A stretch of DNA of 7,803 bases from Synergistaceae bacterium (GCA_009778055.1 WRKN01000114.1:1-7803), one strand, 5' to 3'. Positions 1-6,618 are shown, counted from the first letter of the stretch. Notes: generated from the sequence alone by a model not told the origin. Made by a program: numbers and translations.

Positions 1-77
1 CCATCCCTGAGCTTTTCAAAAACATACACCTTACGCGCTTGTTTGATCGACAATTTGATGTCACCCGTACTTTTCAT
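1..77 (-). CDS. Transposase N-terminus, partial (ISNCY/IS1202-like), cut by window edge
   Basis: Read on the minus strand from an ATG at 75-77, the frame stays open to the window edge and gives 25 residues beginning MKSTGDIKLSIKQARKVYVF and continuing with a charged EKLRDG stretch. This resembles the first helix of helix-turn-helix transposases of the ISNCY/IS1202 type, where an 'SIKQA-x-K-x-Y-V' segment precedes the DNA-binding helices; I recognise this by family resemblance only. An in-frame ATG at 84-86 is an alternative start, and neither has a good ribosome binding site. The repeated motif at 144-187 upstream fits the terminal region of such an element. The catalytic domain lies outside the window, so whether the gene is intact cannot be judged. 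Confidence 0.5.
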   Translation of the reverse strand, partial: MKSTGDIKLSIKQARKVYVFEKLRD

Positions 78-143
78 GATTCCCATTATCCAGGAGGAAG
101 GCGTCGACGTTTACGCTAAATGCCTTCATACGGACTCGGGGGG

Positions 144-187
144 TGACATTTTCTCTGTCCCGTTACACTATGACATTATCATAGTCC
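144..187. repeat. Paired terminal-type repeats of the left-hand IS
   Basis: Two direct copies of a 17-base unit, TGACATTTTCTCTGTCC at 144-160 and TGACATTATCATAGTCC at 171-187, match at 13 of 17 positions and start 27 bases apart. The inverse core ATGTCACCC lies at 58-66. Repeated TGACATT-TC units just outside the transposase start are typical of the multiple terminal repeats of ISNCY/IS481/IS21-like elements. The element therefore probably ends near 187-200, just before the tRNA promoter. The exact end and any target duplication cannot be fixed without the other end. Confidence 0.4.
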
Positions 188-212
188 GACGACAATTCCC
201 TGGCAGCTTGGG

Positions 213-241
213 TTGACTCGCTTGAGAAAATAAGATAAACT
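213..241 (+). promoter_or_regulatory. Sigma70-type promoter of tRNA-Leu
   Basis: A -35 box TTGACT (213-218) and a -10 box TAAACT (236-241) are separated by 17 bases. Transcription would start near 248, about 23 bases before the mature tRNA. Both boxes are one or two bases from consensus, as expected for a stable-RNA promoter. Confidence 0.65.
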
Positions 242-270
242 CTCTTGCCGTAAGAATATGGTTAAAGATT

Positions 271-357
271 GCGGGGATGGCGGAATTGGTAGACGCGCAA
301 GACTAAGGATCTTGTGGCCCAACGGCTGTGGGAGTTCGATTCTCCCTCTCCGCACCA
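271..357 (+). tRNA. tRNA-Leu, anticodon AAG
   Basis: An 87-base class II tRNA with the 3' CCA encoded (355-357). The acceptor stem pairs GCGGGGA (271-277) with TCTCCGC (347-353) with one G-U pair. The anticodon stem CAAGA (298-302)/TCTTG (310-314) encloses the loop CTAAGGA, which places the anticodon AAG at 305-307 with U33 and G37. A long variable arm (315-329) contains a GCC/GGC stem, and the T arm is GGGAG-TTCGATT-CTCCC (330-346). The long variable arm and the sequence GCGGAATTGGTAGACGCGC are characteristic of tRNA-Leu. The anticodon would read CUU and, if A34 is deaminated to inosine, CUC and CUA. Most bacteria use GAG here, so AAG is unusual. Confidence 0.93.
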
Positions 358-390
358 ATACTCAATAAAACAAACTCACCCACACTAAAC

Positions 391-415
391 AAACCCGCTC
401 CCCAAGCGGGTTTTT
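391..415. terminator. Intrinsic terminator after tRNA-Leu, probably bidirectional
   Basis: The inverted repeat AAACCCGCT (391-399)/AGCGGGTTT (405-413) has a 5-base loop and runs into TTTTT on the plus strand, 34 bases after the tRNA. Read on the minus strand, the same hairpin is followed by TTTGTTT, so it can also end selA-selB transcription arriving from 534. Confidence 0.85.
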
Positions 416-434
416 AATCTCAACCAGCTCAGTA

Positions 435-486
435 TGTCAAGAGGCATTCAAAATAGATCCACCATCGGCGTCGAAAAGTGAGCCAC
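435..486. mobile_element. Remnant right end of an IS21-like element
   Basis: From TGTCAA at 435 the sequence holds two imperfect repeats with a 24-base period: GGCATTCAAAATAGATCCAC (443-462) and GGCGTCGAAAAGTGAGCCAC (467-486), matching at 14 of 20 positions. Units of this form, alternating 'GATCCAC' and 'GAGCCAC' after an A-rich stretch and starting at a TGT end, are what I know from the non-coding right ends of IS21-family elements downstream of istB. No istA or istB coding sequence is present, so this is a scar at most. The family assignment rests on memory of sequence style. Confidence 0.35.
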
Positions 487-533
487 TTTGGAGCGATATT
501 ATTCAGATTTTTAGCAAAATACCACTCTCTTTT

Positions 534-2531
534 CTACGGCAAAAATGGGAGGTGTTTTGGGGCTCTCTTCACTACGCGCACGTCGCCGGCTTTAGGGTCC
601 ACTACCCTGCGAGTGTAGCCCTTGGAGTCGAAATACTCCAGAATGGGCATGATAAATTTGCGGCTGCTGTTCGTGGCGTCGCGTACCGAGGCCAGCGTGA
701 CATTTCCCTCTATTTTCAGCAATACATTCATCATATCGTTCTCCACCTCGTCGGTAAGCAGGAACTCCCCAGGAAGCAAGGCAAGCCTGCGCGACTTTTT
801 CAAACTCCCGATCAAAGCGGAAAAAGCATTAGCGTCCATCTTTGGATTTGTTTTCAAAAGCTCGGCCCTCGCCTCTCCCAGAGTGGGAGGCTGGAAAGCC
901 CGTTCCTTACAATACGCGAAAAGGGCCTCGATATCCCTCCGAAGCCCGTCGTCGTCCTTTATCTTGAAATCCGGCAGGCGAACCCAGGCGTCTTCCACTA
1001 TCACGGCGTTTTTTTCCGCGAGAACCGAAACAAGCGAGCGCGCGGCCTTGCCGCCCAGTTTTTCGAGCGCGGGCATACGCGACAGCTCGTCAAGGGGTAT
1101 TCCTCTCTCCGAAGCGCGCGACGCGTGATAGGCTCCCAACGCCCCCGTAACCGCTGAGGACAGTTCGTCAAAACAGGCCCGCGAGACGTACACCGGCTTA
1201 TCCCCCTTCAGTTCCAGCACGCCGCCGCGCTTTAACGCGCCCGAAGCAAGCGCCGCCATTCCGTCCCGCGTCTCTTGGAGAAAAGCGGCGGCTTTGTCGA
1301 AGTCCAAAACTTTTGCCTGCTCCGCCAAAAGCGAGAACCGCGTTTCCGCGTCCGCCACGCTCAACGCCCGGATTCGCTCGGACGCGGCCAGGCGCGCCGC
1401 CCTGCCCCTGGGCTTGTGCGCGTAGGGAAAGACTACCTTTCCCCCGCCTATGGTCGCCAAAGGGCTGTAGAATCTGACGACAAAGCGCTCATCGGCCGTG
1501 CATACGACGTCCTCCTCGGCTATCAACTGCGCGGGAACCTCCTCCCCGGGAAGAACGCGCCTGCCTTCCAGCAGCGAAACGCGGGCCATAACGTCAGACG
1601 TGCCCAGATAAACTCGGACGCGCTGCCAGTGTTTCAACACCGGCACGGAGGGCAGGATTTTCAGCATAACGTCAAAACACCGCGTGGCGCGGTACACTCC
1701 TTTACGGCACACCACGTCGCCGCGCGCCAGTTCGTCGACGGCTATGCCGGAGAGGTTCACCGCCACCCTTTGCCCCGCGTACGCCTCGCTCACGGGACGC
1801 CCATGCACTTGAAGGCTCCGTATCCTCCCCTCTCTGCCGGACGGGAAAATCTCCACCTCGTCTCCCGGTTTGGCCGTTCCTCGGTAAGCCGTGCCGGTCA
1901 CGACGGTTCCGAACCCCGCTATCGGGAAAGCCCGGTCTATCGGCAGGAAAAGCGCCCCCTTGCGCGGGCGCGGGCGCACCCGGTCAACCAGGGCCGCCAG
2001 TTCTTTTTTGAGGACGTCTATGTTGTGCCCGGTGACAGCCGAAACGGGAACAACTGCTTTCCCTTCCAAAAACGTCCCCTTGACGAAGTCTTTTACGTCC
2101 TCTTCCACCAGTTCGAGCATGTCGCGCTCTACCTTGTCCGACTTCGTGACGGCGACCAGCCCGTCCTTGACGCCCAAAAGCTCTAAAATCGCCAGATGTT
2201 CCCGAGTTTGGGGCATGACGCTTTCGTCCGCCGCAATCACCAGCATAACGGCGTCCACGCCGGCCGCCCCGGCCGCCATCTGGCGTATGAAACGCTCGTG
2301 TCCCGGAACGTCTATGACGCTGACAACCAAAGCCCCGCCGTCCGGGGTTTCTTGCTTACTCTTCTCCAGCCGCAGCGGCGCGAAACCAAGCTCAATGGTT
2401 ATGCCGCGCTTTTTTTCTTCAAGCAGACGATCGCAGTCCACGCCCGTAATGGTCTTTACAAGCGCGGTTTTCCCGTGGTCGATGTGCCCGGCAGTGCCTA
2501 TGACAAGCGATATTTCCTGATCTTCGCCCAT
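534..2531 (-). CDS. selB: SelB, selenocysteine-specific elongation factor
   Basis: A 665-residue GTPase that binds GTP, Sec-tRNA(Sec) and the SECIS hairpin of selenoprotein mRNAs, delivering selenocysteine to the ribosome at UGA. G-domain motifs are clear: the P-loop GHIDHGKT (residues 15-22), the switch I segment RGITIELGFA (42-51), DVPGHE (74-79) and TKSD (129-132). EF-Tu-like beta-barrel domains follow (about 190-370). The C-terminal third is a series of winged helices ending in the SelB-wing signature TLASVRDATNSSRKFIMPIL, which binds the SECIS RNA. The length is normal (E. coli 614), so the gene looks intact. The ATG at 2529-2531 lies 15 bases after the selA stop, with a GGGGG stretch before it, so the two genes are one transcriptional unit. 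It is transcribed towards the hairpin at 391-413. Confidence 0.97.
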   Translation of the reverse strand: MGEDQEISLVIGTAGHIDHGKTALVKTITGVDCDRLLEEKKRGITIELGFAPLRLEKSKQETPDGGALVVSVIDVPGHERFIRQMAAGAAGVDAVMLVIAADESVMPQTREHLAILELLGVKDGLVAVTKSDKVERDMLELVEEDVKDFVKGTFLEGKAVVPVSAVTGHNIDVLKKELAALVDRVRPRPRKGALFLPIDRAFPIAGFGTVVTGTAYRGTAKPGDEVEIFPSGREGRIRSLQVHGRPVSEAYAGQRVAVNLSGIAVDELARGDVVCRKGVYRATRCFDVMLKILPSVPVLKHWQRVRVYLGTSDVMARVSLLEGRRVLPGEEVPAQLIAEEDVVCTADERFVVRFYSPLATIGGGKVVFPYAHKPRGRAARLAASERIRALSVADAETRFSLLAEQAKVLDFDKAAAFLQETRDGMAALASGALKRGGVLELKGDKPVYVSRACFDELSSAVTGALGAYHASRASERGIPLDELSRMPALEKLGGKAARSLVSVLAEKNAVIVEDAWVRLPDFKIKDDDGLRRDIEALFAYCKERAFQPPTLGEARAELLKTNPKMDANAFSALIGSLKKSRRLALLPGEFLLTDEVENDMMNVLLKIEGNVTLASVRDATNSSRKFIMPILEYFDSKGYTRRVVDPKAGDVRVVKRAPKHLPFLP

Positions 2532-2546
2532 TGTTTGCCCCCACGC

Positions 2547-3941
2547 CTAGGCGCCCGGTTCGGCGAACGCGCGCACAACTTCCGCCTCGTCGCCGGGGCG
2601 GAGGGTTCGGACGTGAATAACCAGGGCGTCGTCGCGCGCGCCGCATATGATGGGAAGTTCGCGAGAGCGGAGGAGCGCCTGTAAACGCCCCGCTCCTCCC
2701 AGCGGGTGATCCGTCACCGCCACGCCCCAGCCCGGCAGGGGAAGCGCCGGGCATGAACCGCCGCCCACGGCGTCCGGGACGGGGACGACCGAAAATTTTG
2801 CCCCGGACGCCGCTTCGCTCAGTTTTTCGGCCAGGCGCGAAGCCTGGGTTTTCATTGACTCCTGTGTCCTGCGCAACATGGCAAGGGTCGGTATGGCGTC
2901 GTAGTCTTTTTTCCTGTAGAGACGCATAGTGCCCTCGAACGCCGCCAGCGTCATCTTGTCCACCCGGAGCGCCCGCATCACAGGATGGCCGCGCAGACGG
3001 TCCACCAAAGTTTTTTTACCGGCCACTACGCCTATTTGGGGGCCTCCCAAAATCTTGTCGCCGGAAAACGTGACAATGTCCGCTCCCTCTTCGATGCAGG
3101 TGCGGACGTCCGTTTCGCCCTCCCATATCCCGGAATCAGTTGGTTTTACCAACAGCCCGCTGCCCGCGTCCTCCATGAAAATCAGGCCGCGTTCACGGGC
3201 CAGATTCGCCAGTTCTCGCCTGTCCGGTTTGGCGGTAAAACCCTCTATCCTGAAATTCGACGGATGAACCTTCAGCAGCATGGACGTTTTTTCCGTGACG
3301 GCCCTTTCGTAGTCCCTCAGGCGCGTGATGTTGGTGGCGCCGGCCTCGACAAGCTCCGCGCCGGAGAACTCCATGATCTCGGGAACGCGGAACGAGCCTC
3401 CTATCTCGACGAGTTCCCCTCTCGACACTATCACCTCCGTACCCCGCGCCAGGGCCGAAAGGCATAAAAGAACCGCTCCGGCGTTGTTGTTCACCAGCAG
3501 GGCGGACTCCGCGCCGGTAAGAACGCAAATATCGGCTTCGCCGTTGCCGCCGCGCCGTCCTCGCGTGCCGTCATTCAGGTTGTATTCGAGGTCGCTGTAG
3601 TTTGCCGCCGCCTCGCGCGCCGCCTCGACAGCCTCCTCCGCGAGGATGGAACGCCCCAGGTTGGTGTGAACGACCACCCCCGTGGCGTTCAGCACGGGCC
3701 TGACGCGCCGGCGGGTTTGCGCTTCGAGAAGGGCTTCCAGCGTGACTCTCAGATTTTCCGGCGAAAGGTCCGCGTCTTCACCGGCAAGAAACACGTTCCG
3801 TATGCGGGCCAGCTCCTCGCCAAATATCTGTTTGACTGTGTCGCGTCCAAGTCTTTCCTGCCATGGGGCCGTCCATTCCTTTTCGAGAAGGGTGTCCATG
3901 CCGGGAATCAATTTCATTTTTCGTTTTATGTCTTCGTTCAT
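2547..3941 (-). CDS. selA: SelA, L-seryl-tRNA(Sec) selenium transferase
   Basis: A 464-residue PLP enzyme that converts Ser-tRNA(Sec) to Sec-tRNA(Sec) using selenophosphate, working as a large ring-shaped oligomer in the cytoplasm. Visible signatures are the NATGVVVHTNLGRS segment (residues 85-98), the NNNAGAV segment (151-157) and the PLP-binding lysine K296 in FSGDKILGGPQ, matching K295 of the E. coli enzyme. The length equals that of family members. The ATG at 3939-3941 is supported by a strong GGGAGGA ribosome binding site (3953-3959) 11 bases upstream. It is the first gene of the selA-selB operon and lies divergent from yedF. Selenophosphate synthase and tRNA-Sec must be encoded elsewhere. 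Confidence 0.97.
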   Translation of the reverse strand: MNEDIKRKMKLIPGMDTLLEKEWTAPWQERLGRDTVKQIFGEELARIRNVFLAGEDADLSPENLRVTLEALLEAQTRRRVRPVLNATGVVVHTNLGRSILAEEAVEAAREAAANYSDLEYNLNDGTRGRRGGNGEADICVLTGAESALLVNNNAGAVLLCLSALARGTEVIVSRGELVEIGGSFRVPEIMEFSGAELVEAGATNITRLRDYERAVTEKTSMLLKVHPSNFRIEGFTAKPDRRELANLARERGLIFMEDAGSGLLVKPTDSGIWEGETDVRTCIEEGADIVTFSGDKILGGPQIGVVAGKKTLVDRLRGHPVMRALRVDKMTLAAFEGTMRLYRKKDYDAIPTLAMLRRTQESMKTQASRLAEKLSEAASGAKFSVVPVPDAVGGGSCPALPLPGWGVAVTDHPLGGAGRLQALLRSRELPIICGARDDALVIHVRTLRPGDEAEVVRAFAEPGA

Positions 3942-4026
3942 CGGATTATCCGTCCTCCCGGCATATACTTGTTATAATTCTATAATAATATGCAAAGTAA
4001 TCACATAGCGTCGGGGGATATTGAGG
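3942..4026. promoter_or_regulatory. Divergent selA / yedF promoter region
   Basis: This 85-base gap holds an AT-rich core (about 3962-4002) in GC-richer surroundings. It contains overlapping TATAAT boxes on the plus strand (3973-3978 and 3981-3986), and on the minus strand a TTATAA/TATAAC -10 candidate with a weak TTACTT -35 about 17 bases upstream. It must drive selA leftwards and yedF rightwards. I cannot single out one -10/-35 pair per direction and see no clear operator palindrome. Ribosome binding sites are GGGAGGA for selA (3953-3959) and GGGGGA for yedF (4013-4018). Confidence 0.55.
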
Positions 4027-4731
4027 ATGAAGACGGTCAACGCGAGAGGCAAAGCCTGTCCGGATCCGGCGGCGGCGGTTAAGGCGGCAATTAAGGCGGC
4101 GGCGAAACTCGGGGAGACGGAGCTGGAAGTGCTACTGGACAACCCGGTCTCCGCGTCAAGCGTCATGCGCCTTTTGGAAAGCAGCGGGTTCACCGTTCAA
4201 CTGAAAGACGACAACGGAGCTATCATGATTACCGCGCGAAAAGGGGAGCAGCCTCCAAAGCCCATAGCTTTCAAAAAACTACCCGACCCTCCTCCGCAAG
4301 AGGTTTGGATTACGTCCAGAACTCAAGCCGCGCGCGCAGTTCCCACAGACGTCGCCGCGCCCGCGCCGGAACCTTCTTCTGGGACGTTCTCCATCCTGAT
4401 AACCGGCCAAACCCTCGGGCGCGATCAAGATAATCAAGGTAATCAGGAACTCGGGGAAGCGCTTATGAAAAATTTCCTTGGCGCGTTGCCGCAGATGGAA
4501 CGCCCGCCTTTGGCCGTGGCGCTCATGAACGGCGGCGTCAAGCTGGCGCTTTACGATTCTTCGTCCTGCGACCACCTGAAAAACCTGGAAAAAAAGGGCG
4601 TTTCGATCCTGATATGCGGAACGTGCGCGAATCACTTCAACATCATGGATCAGATCGGCGCCGGTTCCATATCCCACATGTCCGAGATCATCGAAACCCT
4701 GAACAGGGCCGGTAAGATAATGACTCTATGA
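4027..4731 (+). CDS. yedF: YedF, sulfurtransferase-like selenium metabolism protein
   Basis: A 234-residue cytoplasmic protein with two domains. The N-terminus (residues 1-72) is a TusA/SirA-type fold with the active-site motif CPDP (C11). After a Pro/Ala-rich linker (about 73-118) comes a DsrE/F-like domain (119-234) with the conserved ICGTC pair (C197, C200) followed by NHF, a typical YedF signature. The family is confined to organisms that use selenium and is thought to handle or deliver selenium, though its reaction is unproven. Position next to selA-selB supports this. ATG at 4027 is preferred because GGGGGA (4013-4018) sits 8 bases upstream; a TTG at 4021 in the same frame is only 2 bases from that site. 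It stops 30 bases before cobQ and is probably its first operon partner. Confidence 0.92.
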   Translation: MKTVNARGKACPDPAAAVKAAIKAAAKLGETELEVLLDNPVSASSVMRLLESSGFTVQLKDDNGAIMITARKGEQPPKPIAFKKLPDPPPQEVWITSRTQAARAVPTDVAAPAPEPSSGTFSILITGQTLGRDQDNQGNQELGEALMKNFLGALPQMERPPLAVALMNGGVKLALYDSSSCDHLKNLEKKGVSILICGTCANHFNIMDQIGAGSISHMSEIIETLNRAGKIMTL

Positions 4732-4761
4732 ATTTTGGGCATATAGTGAAGGAAGGCTGAC

Positions 4762-5643
4762 ATGAAAGGCATTATGGTGCAGGGAACCAGCAGCGATTCG
4801 GGGAAAAGTTTTCTCGTTACCGGCTTGTGCCGGGTTTTCTCGGACATGGGCTGCAAGGTGTGCCCGTTCAAGTCTCAAAATATGTCCAACTACTCGTTCG
4901 TGACCAAAGAGGGGTTGGAAATGAGCATGGCGCAGGCGGTTCAGGCTGAGGGGGCGCGCGCGGCCCCGGAAATTTTCATGAATCCTATCCTTTTGAAGCC
5001 GCGTAAAAGCACCTCGTCCGAGATCGTTTTGAACGGGCGGGTGTTCGGCGTTTCGTCCGGCGGAGATTATTACCGAACGTTCACGATGAGCGAGGGAATA
5101 GCGGCTGTGCGCTGTTCCCTCGCTCATATAGAAAAAAATTTCGACGCTGTGCTGATAGAGGGAGCCGGCAGCCCGGCCGAGGTCAACCTGAACGACTCCG
5201 AGATCGTGAACATGCGCGTGGCGCGTGAGGCAGACGTACCGGTAATTCTGGTGGCGGACGTGGATCGCGGCGGTTCCCTGGCCTCCGTGGTCGGCACGCT
5301 GGACTTGCTAGGCGCGGACAGGGAGCGGGTAAAGAGCATAGTATTCAACAAATTCAGGGGCGACCTGTCGCTTTTTGAGCCGGCCGTAAGGTGGGTCGAG
5401 GAGCGCTCCGGAGTCAAGGTCGCGGGAGTCATGCCGTGGATACCCGGCATACGCCTCCCAAGCGAAGACTCTCTTTCGCGGCGTAGCGGGAACTATCAAA
5501 AAGGGGCGGACACCCCCTCGTCGCGTGAAAAAAGTTACGGTCTTCTTGCGGCCGCAATAAATGCTCACTTGGACGTGAGATATCTTTTTGAATTGGCCGG
5601 GCTGGACTGCAAAGAGTTTAGGGAATACAATGGTAAAGAATGA
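4762..5643 (+). CDS. cobQ: CobQ-like cobyric acid synthase lacking the glutamine amidotransferase domain
   Basis: CobQ normally has about 490-510 residues and amidates side chains of adenosylcobyrinic acid diamide, using ammonia made from glutamine by a C-terminal amidotransferase domain. Here only 293 residues are found. The N-terminal ATP-dependent amidoligase domain is complete: P-loop GTSSDSGKS (residues 8-16), FKSQNMSNYS (36-45), IEGAGSPAEVNL (132-143), VADVDRGGS (164-172) and GVMPWIPGIRLPSEDSLS (222-239). The sequence then passes through a 15-residue filler (RRSGNYQKGADTPSS) straight into REKSYGLLAAAINAHLD, which resembles the extreme C-terminal helix of full-length CobQ. So about 200 residues, including the catalytic Cys and His, are missing in frame. 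A GAAGGAAGG ribosome binding site precedes the ATG. It may be decayed, ammonia-dependent, or helped by a separate amidotransferase. Confidence 0.85.
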   Translation: MKGIMVQGTSSDSGKSFLVTGLCRVFSDMGCKVCPFKSQNMSNYSFVTKEGLEMSMAQAVQAEGARAAPEIFMNPILLKPRKSTSSEIVLNGRVFGVSSGGDYYRTFTMSEGIAAVRCSLAHIEKNFDAVLIEGAGSPAEVNLNDSEIVNMRVAREADVPVILVADVDRGGSLASVVGTLDLLGADRERVKSIVFNKFRGDLSLFEPAVRWVEERSGVKVAGVMPWIPGIRLPSEDSLSRRSGNYQKGADTPSSREKSYGLLAAAINAHLDVRYLFELAGLDCKEFREYNGKE

Positions 5644-5986
5644 CAATAAGTCGCGTGGATTCTTGCCGGAGAAGAGAGAGGAGCGTTCACAGGTAATGAG
5701 AGGTTTACTGACACAGATTGGATATTTGGGCTATTTCGTTTTGGGGTTGTTTTATATGGTGGCTATCAGCGCGGGTATACAGGTATGGTTTAGGATAGAG
5801 TTAATTTTTGCCTTTATAATAGGATTTTTCGTCGCGCAAATGCCGTTGGTTGGTACGGTTGCGGCGGTAATGGGGGCGATGAAAGCATGGAACTGGACGC
5901 TTCTGTATAGCTTAGCCGTGTTTGTGGCAGCCCCCCTTATTGTGGCTACCATCTTTGGGAGCTTTTTAGGACTCTTTAGAAGCTGA
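5630..5986 (+). CDS. Small membrane protein, unknown function
   Basis: I do not recognise this 118-residue protein. A charged N-terminal tail (residues 1-27) is followed by three predicted membrane segments: about 31-53 (YLGYFVLGLFYMVAISAGI), 56-84 and 90-116, the last ending at LFRS. Two starts are possible. ATG 5630 overlaps the cobQ end by 14 bases and has GGGA 5 bases upstream, suggesting translational coupling. ATG 5696 would give 96 residues beginning MRGLLTQIGYLGYF, with AGAGAGGAG about 12 bases upstream; both leave all membrane segments intact. Its codons are visibly more AT-rich than those of its neighbours. It lies between cobQ and the exported OB-fold protein gene and is probably co-transcribed with them. 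Confidence 0.7.
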   Translation: MVKNDNKSRGFLPEKREERSQVMRGLLTQIGYLGYFVLGLFYMVAISAGIQVWFRIELIFAFIIGFFVAQMPLVGTVAAVMGAMKAWNWTLLYSLAVFVAAPLIVATIFGSFLGLFRS

Positions 5987-6002
5987 GAAGGAGAGAGGCG
6001 GC

Positions 6003-6407
6003 ATGAAAAATGCGCTTTGCGCGGCGATAATTACCGCTTGTTTCCTGGCGAGTTGCGCGTGGGCTGGAGCGGAGGAGAAAGTTTTTGCACCGCAAGACCT
6101 ACCCAGGACTTTTACCGAAAACCCCGACGGGGCTAAAGCTCAATACATGGGTAAAACCGTGCAGATCAAAGGCATTGTGGTTAACAAAGGTATGAGCAGG
6201 TACATGACTCCGTATGTGGAGATCTCCGAGAGCGGAAAAGTGCCTGCGCCTGCCCGTTGTGTGCTGCCGTACAGCGGCATGGCTTACTGGAACCGCAGCG
6301 CTCAACTTTCCGACTTTGAGCAAGGGCAGACCGTGACCTTCTCCGGCAGGGTACACGTCATCAGAGAGAATCTCGTGCTGCTCAAAGAAAGCAAGGTTGT
6401 GGAATAG
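6003..6407 (+). CDS. Exported OB-fold protein (tRNA_anti-like), possible lipoprotein
   Basis: A 134-residue protein with an N-terminal export signal: MKN, a hydrophobic core, then LASC (residues 15-18), which fits a lipobox with C18 as lipid attachment site. A signal peptidase I cut after A-W-A (21) is the alternative. The mature part resembles the tRNA_anti-like OB-fold family: the pattern AQYMGKTVQIKGIVVNKG (47-63, strand 1 onwards), a PYVEIS strand, RCVLPY (86-91), then FEQGQTVTFSGRVHVI and a final NLVLLKESKVVE strand. Such domains occur in many small exported bacterial proteins of unknown role; nucleic acid binding outside the cell is not implied. It starts 16 bases after the membrane-protein stop with an AAGGAGAG ribosome binding site, so both share an operon. 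Confidence 0.82.
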   Translation: MKNALCAAIITACFLASCAWAGAEEKVFAPQDLPRTFTENPDGAKAQYMGKTVQIKGIVVNKGMSRYMTPYVEISESGKVPAPARCVLPYSGMAYWNRSAQLSDFEQGQTVTFSGRVHVIRENLVLLKESKVVE

Positions 6408-6425
6408 GCTTATCCATTAGAAGCA

Positions 6426-6455
6426 CCGAGGTGAGGGAGACCGCCCTCGCCTCGG
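6426..6455 (+). terminator. Strong hairpin after the operon, no U-tract
   Basis: CCGAGGTGAGGG (6426-6437) pairs with CCCTCGCCTCGG (6444-6455) over 12 base pairs with one G-U and a 6-base loop, beginning 18 bases after the last stop codon. The sequence after the stem (ATACGCGG) has no T run, so it is not a classical intrinsic terminator. It could still end the operon with a factor, or protect the 3' end of the mRNA. Confidence 0.4.
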
Positions 6456-6618
6456 ATACGCGGCGACTCCCCCAATAAGCGCCTGCGAACCTGATAACAC
6501 TTTCAGCTTTTTCCCATCAAAGAATGCAAACGGGACGCCAAGGTGTGCGTCCCCTACGGCCGCCGGTTGGCCGGTGCGCTTGAAGCCTTGCAAACACACG
6601 ACATACGCCTCGTGCGTC

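Noticed and set aside
1..216. Plus-strand 71-codon open frame at the left edge
   Set aside because: It has no start or motif, runs over the IS terminal repeats and the tRNA -35 region, and is opposite the better transposase-like frame.
271..357. tRNA near selA-selB as a selenocysteine tRNA (selC)
   Set aside because: The anticodon is AAG, not TCA, the acceptor stem has 7 pairs, and the length is 87 bases; all features are tRNA-Leu.
552..2520. Long plus-strand frames opposite selB (and similarly opposite selA)
   Set aside because: They are shadow frames of GC-biased codons in selB/selA, with low-complexity Ser/Arg/Pro composition and no ribosome binding sites.
4021..4023. TTG at 4021 as the yedF start
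   Set aside because: It would be only 2 bases from the GGGGGA ribosome binding site; ATG 4027 has proper spacing and begins at the usual domain start.
4279..4677. Minus-strand frame of 132 codons opposite yedF
   Set aside because: It is antisense to a well-supported gene, with no start signal or motif.
4729..4731. The yedF TGA as a selenocysteine codon
   Set aside because: The frame reaches a TAG only five codons on, no SECIS-like hairpin is visible, and YedF proteins normally end at this point.
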